This document shows, one piece after another, positions 57,493 to 64,000 of a stretch of 64,000 nt of DNA. The position numbers and the translations under genes were made by a program. The first letter of the stretch is position 1. Each line of letters opens with the position of its first letter. This DNA comes from Chamaecyparis obtusa. Lineage: Eukaryota > Streptophyta > Pinopsida > Cupressales > Cupressaceae. The notes under the pieces were generated by a model, which ran no database searches, was not told the origin of the DNA, and was given only the letters and a program-made list of their open reading frames with translations. The stretch lies in contig BSBK01005141.1 in the NCBI GenBank assembly GCA_027943335.1, forward strand, positions 410,001 to 474,000. The letters run 5' to 3'.

Positions 57493-58599
57493 AAAAAAAG
57501 TAAATTATGCTAGGGACTTTTATAGATGTTTGACAAATTTACTTTAGATTTTCTTGGATGTGAGATTATGTGAATTTTATCTCTCATGTCATAGTTTGTA
57601 GAGGATATATAAAAAAATGGTTATTCCTAGTAATGACCTCACTCTTGTACTCTAACCTAACTTGAATAGGCATGAAAATGAGCAGGAAGATATTATATCT
57701 CAATTGGGTTTGTTGGCATGGAGATGTAAGACAAGTTATGTTGAGTATAGAAAGGTGATTGATATTTTAGAGGAGGAAGAGGAAAGAGCGGAAACTTATA
57801 ACAACAATTTGCAAAGATTGATTGTCATAGCGAGGGACATTCAAATTTGAGATCTATTTTTCAAGTATGTTTGCCCAAATCTATTTTGGGTAATACTTTG
57901 AGATGTTTCACTAAGTCTACCCTAAGGTCCCTGATAAGTCTATGTCAAATTTGGTTGAGGAAGAGTTTTGGTATTGTATGCACTGTGAATCGTGCAAGAG
58001 TAATAAAGTTACCAGATCTACAAGTTGTAGTAACTAGTATTAAATATCAAATGTGGCATTACTAGTGAAAGGACCTAGAAGTAGAAGAAATCTTTGAAGA
58101 CTCTTCATACCTTCGAAGATGAATTCCTCCATGAGGGAGGTGGCGACTCCCTATTTGAAAGAACCTAAAATATGAAAGAATGCTAAGAATCTGCAAAGCC
58201 TCTAGTCTTAAAAAAGGGGTGGTTATTGCAACATTCTTCAGGTATCCCTCAAGGTTCTCATGATGTATTAATATTCCCTGATAAGTGAAGTCTAGCACTA
58301 AAATAAGGGGGAAGAATTTTAATAGTCCCATATTCTCTTACATTTGATTATGCTTTTTGTTTGAGGAGAAGCATGTATGTTTTTCACATTTTATGCTCAT
58401 TGAAATGAGATCTTTACATTTCACTATTTATAGGTCATGTTTCTTATGAAGATTTAAGATTCTTGTTGTAAATGGAAGTTGAATGAGCATACATGTAAGG
58501 ATGTTTCAGTATGAGCATCCGTGTATGGGTCCAAGTGCGACCATACCTTGTAATAAACCTCAACCCCAATTGTCTAAGTCAAGGATTAAATTTAGCATG
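57493..58599 (+). other. leader of the old gypsy-like element with a short coiled-coil ORF
   Basis: 57662-57850 encodes 62 residues (MNRHENEQEDIISQLGLLAW, then IDILEEEEERAETYNNNL) with heptad-like, charged sequence, possibly the gag N-terminus. The rest has no supported coding. Confidence 0.45.
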
Positions 58600-59182
58600 G
58601 AAAGATACAGAGCCATAAACATTAAAGGTATTTGTGACTGACCAAATGCCATACCAACTGAAATTAGAAAAGAGATTCTAAAATTTAGTGGTTCAGAATC
58701 TTATTCAAAATGATCTATTAGTTCACTTTGAAATTGGGTGTGAATATGTAGTCATGAAACTGTATGTGCAGTCTTTAGAGGATGAGGCCAAAGAGTAGTT
58801 CTCATATCTATTACCAATTTCCATTAACACTTGGGATGAGTTCAGAATTGAAATCATTAAGAAATTTAGAGAAAAATGTGAGGGTTTGGTTATTAATGAG
58901 TTAATGAATATTTGTATCATGGATTAGGAATTAATCCCTAGATTTAACTGAAGATTCATGAAGGTATTAAAAGGAATCCCTGAGAAGTATAGAACCCAAT
59001 ATGCAATGGCTATAGTCATATACATAGGTGAATTTGACAAGAATATGAGCTATAGGTTAAGGAATGAAGACCCAATGAGTTTGCATGAAGTTTTTCATAT
59101 CGTAGAGAATATTGAGATGCTATCAAAATATGGGATGATTAGAAGGCTCAAGACTAATATGAGAGCATCATGTGTAGGATAA
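58600..59182 (+). pseudogene. retrotransposon gag-domain fragment
   Basis: In broken plus-strand frames it shows NAIPTEIRKEILKFSG (about 58645), then FMKVLKGIPEKYRTQYAMA (58955 on), FDKNMSYRLRNEDPMSLHE and VENIEM. This fits the capsid-type Retrotrans_gag pattern (start of the fold, then the helix before the zinc knuckle). Stops and frameshifts lie between 58690 and 58955. No zinc knuckle is seen after it. Confidence 0.6.
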
Positions 59183-59900
59183 TGTTGCACCCCTAGGGTT
59201 ATAGATGAATGTTATGAATACCACCATGTTGTCTCAAACCCTATTTTACCACACAATGTTGGTAAAGCTCTCCCATATGTAACAATTGAACCATGTACTA
59301 ATACGGTGAACACAAATAGCATAGATGTAATTTAGAATGCAATTTTATCTCTAGAACACAAAATAAAGGAGAAGAATCAATTGTCTATTATGCACATGGC
59401 TGAAACAAGTAATTTGTGTAACTATCAACTTGTTACTTCTAGTCAAATTGAATCCCTAGTTGCAAGTCAAGATGTCCCTCAAGCATTGTGTCAACAACAT
59501 GAAGCTCTGGTGATTCAATGGTATGTATCCAAGCATTGATTGATAACTCAAGGATTGATCTCTTCAACAATAAGGTTGTCTTAACATCACAAATCCATGG
59601 ACAGTCTTGTAGTGGTGGTGAATCAAGTGAAGAGTGCAAGGATGTGAACAAAGTTGAGAATTGTGATGAAGGCATTTAACTTTTGGATAGGTAATATTCA
59701 GAGCAACATTATGTATTTGAGAACTGTGATCCCTTGTTCAATAATGGATCTAATGATTGTGAGTCTTTGTATGTTCCTTCAATTAATGAAAATATTAAAG
59801 ATGCTTATAGTCCTAGTGTTCATGATAGGTTGTATCAGTCCGAAATGGAATCCTTTTTGTTTCCTGAGTATGAAGGAATGTTGAGGATGCAATTGATAAA

Positions 59901-61133
59901 TTGGGATCCCAAGATAATGACAATAAACAAATGAAATTTGGCACAAGTAAAGGCTTCATGTATGATTGGAAGAAGGATAATGTGTTTCCAATTGAATACA
60001 ATTTCAAGGAATTCCACAACCCATTATCTAAAGAAAAAATTGATGAAGACCAATTGGAATCCTATCATAGTAAGTTTAATGATAATTTTCATGCTACTAC
60101 AAATCTTTTATACTATGATGAGGTAGAAGAAGATCATGGGATTCCCTACTATGAAGCCTTTAAAAGATGTTTCCAAGTTTTGTTGAATCCCATATTTGTT
60201 GATGAAATGTCTTTGGATGGTGAGGGCCCATTGTCTTGTAATGAAGACCAGTATGTTGATGAAATTGACATGTTAGACTTATCTATTTTTTATAACTCTG
60301 CATATGATTATAAGGATGAATCAAATAGTAACCAACACAATATGGTTAGACCTTAACATGATTTTCAGAATGCTGAAGGAAGCTTTGATATTGATCAAGA
60401 GGTTATGCCTAATTATGGTCAAATTGGTTGGTATGGGTCAAGTAGTGTTATGAGCAAGGGTGCTTGTTCTTTAAAAGAGAATGGGATTGAGATTAGAACT
60501 TGGAAATTGTTGGGAGGTTTTGATGTAGATGTTGAACACACAAAGGATGGAAGAGATAGTGTACATCAAAACAAGGGAACTAAACTTACAGATGTGTGTA
60601 CTACTCACCATAGTAGTCTCCAGGTTCAGACATTTTGTTATGGTGAGATTTTCATTAATTCTAATTAGTTTCTAACAGATTGATCTACTATTGAGGTTTT
60701 TTACATGGATGTAATGATGATTATTATGAGATCATAAATGCAAACATATGAGCCACTTTTTGAGTGTTTATATGGTCTAGATAAGGATGGGCACCACGGG
60801 TCTTCATTGGGTTTGCAAATTGACCAAGAAGATGAATATTAGTAACTAATTGAATTTGGTGTTGAATATGGAAATGATATCCCTGAATATGATTTGTTTC
60901 AATTTGAGGATGATCATGTTAGATCCATGAATGATGATTTTGTTGACAGTGTTGATTTTGAGGAATGGATGGATGTTGTTAGTTGGGATATGCATGATCA
61001 GGTTGTTTTCAGTAGAATCTCAAGGTTGATTAGGTTGTTATATGATGAGAATAAATCTTTTGACAAAGGTAAACATCAGTTCAACATGTTGGTGGCCCAT
61101 GGCCACCAATTGAAGTTCTATCATGATTCCTAG
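59901..61133 (+). pseudogene. long acidic ORF of unknown function, broken by stops
   Basis: One frame continues through 59901-60356 (151 codons), 60405-60668 and 60894-61133 with only a handful of stops between. It is rich in Asp/Glu, Tyr and Phe (YYDEVEEDHGIPYYEAF, FDVDVEHTKDG, VDSVDFEEWMDVVSWDMHD). I do not recognise a domain. It follows gag in the position where a second ORF or pol would be. A low stop density over 1.2 kb in AT-rich DNA suggests a formerly real coding region. Confidence 0.4.
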
Positions 61134-61450
61134 TCAAGTATTGAGCCCAGTAGGTTAGTGTACATAATTTTAAATAGGTTTTGGTTGTCTTGTTAGCACT
61201 TTTGGTCTTTGTCCTAGAGTCTTTTGAATCCTAATGCTAGTCTACAACTAGTCGTCCACAACTAGAGCCATTGTTAGACCTTAGGGTTTTGACTTGTTTG
61301 CCTTGTGATTTCAAATGTTCAAATCTTGGCACCATCTTCTATTCTATGTTGACTTGCCTACCTGCTTGAAGCCTTTTAAGTGTTATGTCTTGAGGGTTAA
61401 TATACATTGGTAGATCGGCCACTTTGTTAAGGTTTATATCCTCCGTTAGT

Positions 61451-63021
61451 TGTTTTCTTCCATTGTGAAGGTCCCTTTGTGTTCATAATGATGATGGTCA
61501 TGAGGATGGTTGTGAGTAGTGTTTTTTGTTTCTTAAGGGAAAGGTTGAATTGTGTCCTGCTACAAGAAGTATATAAAGATTGTGACATAGTGCAAGTTGA
61601 TGTTTCATCTTGTAGCTACAAAGATTTTTAAAATGCAAAAGGTAGTTGTACATATTTTTAAACGAATGGGCCCATATGTATGTGCTTAATCAAAGCTATA
61701 GGAGCTTGTTGTGGCACATCAAGGATTCCATCCCTTCAAGATACCACTCTGATTCACCCTAAGGGGAAGGATGTAGATTGGGACCTGAGTGCAGGACCTA
61801 AAGGTGTGGGTTTGTATAGATCTACTTCGCCTTGGGAAGCATTCTCAAAGTTCTCCCCTAAAAGAGGATATAGTGAAAATCTTGCATTTTGGCCTTCTTT
61901 GTATCAATAACCACAACAAAGCGATGGTGGTATGGCTCAGAAGCATGGTTGGATCCAAAGGAGACACTCTGACTTCTTTGAAGCACTCCGACCTTGGGCT
62001 ATCTTATGCAATCAGGCAATCGACTTCACTAAAAGACAAAATCGAAGGTAGCAAATTATGTTAGGAATATATTCTCTACGATTGGCTAGTGGCAGTTGGA
62101 ATTAAAATTGTGTTGGAATGGCTTGTAGCTTATGCATTCCTTGTGTCTATAAAAGGAATACCAAGGCCAATTCTAAGGGGTCCTAAAAATTTGTCTACAT
62201 GCTCCATTCGTTTTGTACTGGGTAAGCTTAGGATCAATATACAGTAAAATGGTTTAAGTATGTCTTGTGTAAATGAACTGTAATTTTGCATAATGAATAG
62301 AATTGATGAAAATCTCACCATGTTTCATCTCTTGTAATGTTTTCTTTGTGTTGTATGATTTAGTTTGTCAAGGAAAGATTTACATTGTCGTTGTGAGTTT
62401 GTCATTGTTGTATAATACATAGGTTTGGCTCTTTTCAAGGAAAAGATCAAATTCATGCTTATATGTTGCAATGGTTTGAAGAAAAAGCAATGATCGATAA
62501 GAATGATGCATGGTTGGGTATGGTTTGATGTTTGTGCAAGGCATTAACATTAAGAACATTATGCATGACTAATGTTGGTTCATCTAATATTTGACTCTAT
62601 TACCATGGATGAGGCATTGATCCCTATAGTTCATATTTTTAGTATTGAAATTCATGAAAACCAAGTTGTTTTCATTTACTTCCTGCTTGTGAATGTGTAT
62701 TTGTGATTAAGTTCTACCTCTCAACTAGATTCAATAGTGTGTTCAGAATAGAGCCAATTTTGATATAATACATTTGTAATTCTAATTTTCTAGATTGTTG
62801 AGAGTTATTTGTTATGTGTAATATCCATTAGTTAATATTCTATGTTTTTTAGCATATTGCAAAAGAGGATACAATCGCCCAGGTCCTGCAAAGCCCAAAG
62901 TGATGGAGATAATCCTTTCCCCTAAGGAATTATCAAGTCGTTGGTCGACTGGCTTTAGACACTTGTAGATAGGAGAGGGGAAATCTTTAGGGTTGTCTTA
63001 GGCAATCAATTGGAAGAACCA
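61451..63021 (+). repeat. 3' LTR of the old gypsy-like element
   Basis: Diverged direct copy of 55918-57492. No purine tract precedes it, so the tract was either lost or the true LTR boundary lies elsewhere. Confidence 0.72.
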
Positions 63022-64000
63022 CCAATACCTCTATTTCCAAAAGATGTCTCAAAGTTGGTGAATTGAGACAAACAGTGTTTTTTTTACTTTGTCACTTGTC
63101 TCATATTTATTAAATGTTGCCATGAGATCACACTAATTGATAATATAATGATGGAATGCTAAAGTTGCTCATGTGCTCCTAGACTATATTTCCTTGTCAA
63201 CACAAGTTCACAAGAACTAGATAGATCTTGAAGCAAGAGAAGAAAAAAAAGTACAAAAAAAGTGGAGATTGTACATCATAGGAGATGAAGTTGTTGAGCA
63301 AGAGTAGGAGGCCCAACTAACTACAAGAAGGCTCCAAACTATCGCTACAAGAATATAAATCAAGAATAGGATATTATTATAGCTTGTATTAATATGTAAA
63401 TTTTGATGATTACAATACATATCATATTTTTGATATTGTAATCACAAGATGATGCAAGATTTAGTATTGTGCTATTTTTAATTCAAATCTCATAGAAAAT
63501 ATATCAACATTTTACAAACCCATTTGATATATTGTGCACCTCTGTTTTGAATAAATTATACGTTTTTAAGGAGTTTTAGTATTTTTATAAGTTGTCAAGT
63601 TTGCCAAGTAACCAACTCTTAATCCAATTCAGGTCTTCATATTTTTGCTAAGCTATTAATTTTTGAGGTAATTGGATGTTTAGGAATAATTGAACTTGGT
63701 TACTAAGCTTGAATGATTTAATTGATGTAAAATTCATTTTCAAGTAAAAGTGAGTTAAAAGAAAATGGGACAAACCTTTTTTCTGATATATTGTAGAATA
63801 CATTCTAAATATTATGAGAACAACCATATTAAACATGGAACCATATGTGTTGAAATCCAAGCTACATATTTAAAAAGTTCTAAACTAGTGAAAAAAGAGA
63901 GGCCAAAGAATTGGAACAATAATTCATTTCTAATATCTATATTCATTGATGACATGTATTTTTATTATCTTGTTGGATGACAATGTTAGGAGACTCAACA
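63022..64000. other. no recognisable gene
   Basis: AT-rich flank to the end of the window. Short ORFs only, no motifs. Confidence 0.4.

Larger units (their letters stand above)
55918..63021 (+). mobile_element. old Ty3/gypsy-like LTR retrotransposon with ~1.57-kb LTRs and decayed gag
   Basis: Two direct repeats, 55918-57492 and 61451-63021, flank about 4 kb that contains a plus-strand gag-like region and an acidic ORF. Both repeats carry CTATAAAAGG promoter-like boxes and similar ends, as LTRs do. They are clearly more diverged than those of the elements at 19-37 kb, so this insertion is older. I cannot find a target duplication, a primer site or a polypurine tract, so the ends are approximate (starts could be 55931 and 61464). 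No protease, reverse transcriptase or integrase is seen, so it is non-autonomous. Confidence 0.7.

Noticed and set aside
55905..63030. Target duplication, primer site and purine tract for the old LTR element
   Set aside because: TTGCAA on the left and CCAATA on the right do not match; the sequence after the first LTR does not start with TGG; no purine run precedes the second LTR.

Overview
The window looks like intergenic, transposon-dominated DNA from a land plant with a large genome. It is strongly AT-rich and shows plant-type LTR retrotransposons (chromovirus Ty3/gypsy, other Ty3/gypsy, and Copia-type LTRs using an initiator-tRNA-Met primer site), an En/Spm (CACTA) TNP2 transposase with plant introns, and plant-like CDC48 and NOG1 gene fragments. 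A gymnosperm is my guess from the low GC, the old diverged repeats and the style of the gag genes, but nothing here proves it. I see no intact host gene, no rRNA or tRNA gene and no CRISPR array. LAYOUT. 1-1090: start of a minus-strand gag-like ORF (cut by the window edge) behind a tandem-repeat leader. 2.0-3.2 kb: small repeats, including a ~617-bp element with terminal inverted repeats. 3.99-12.8 kb: a decayed CACTA transposon with two minus-strand, intron-containing genes: a 9-exon TNP2 transposase (8.6-12.8 kb), and downstream of it a 13-exon gene (3.99-7.7 kb) whose first exon encodes a SET-domain-like protein and whose later exons resemble the TNPA/Transposase_24 family. 13.4-19.3 kb: low-complexity duplicated repeats. 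19.27-37.11 kb: a large Ty3/gypsy element, flanked by a 5-bp target duplication, whose 5' LTR was split by a younger 6.3-kb chromovirus (19,828-26,169, opposite strand). The outer element has lost most of pol, and a ~26-copy minisatellite built from an integrase codon block sits next to the surviving integrase tail. 37.1-40.2 kb: the second part of a duplicated repeat, interrupted by a Copia fragment and followed by a solo-LTR-like segment. 40.4-47.3 kb: hairpins, short tandem repeats, a decayed gypsy protease region and a second copy of the TIR element. 47.3-54.6 kb: a mosaic of host-gene fragments (GRF zinc finger, NOG1 twice, CDC48 twice) interleaved with large foldback structures. 55.9-63.0 kb: an old Ty3/gypsy-like element with ~1.57-kb LTRs and a decayed gag. 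HOW IT FITS TOGETHER. Almost every long coding segment belongs to a mobile element. The insertion order can be read from the sequence: repeat unit, then outer gypsy (LTRs ~2.5% different), then nested chromovirus (LTRs ~1.4% different). Most premature stops in the CACTA genes, and at least one in the chromovirus gag, are of the kind made by C-to-T change at CGA, CAA or CAG codons, as expected for heavily methylated, silenced DNA. The most unusual item is the SET-domain exon joined by good splice sites and matching phases to a CACTA accessory gene.
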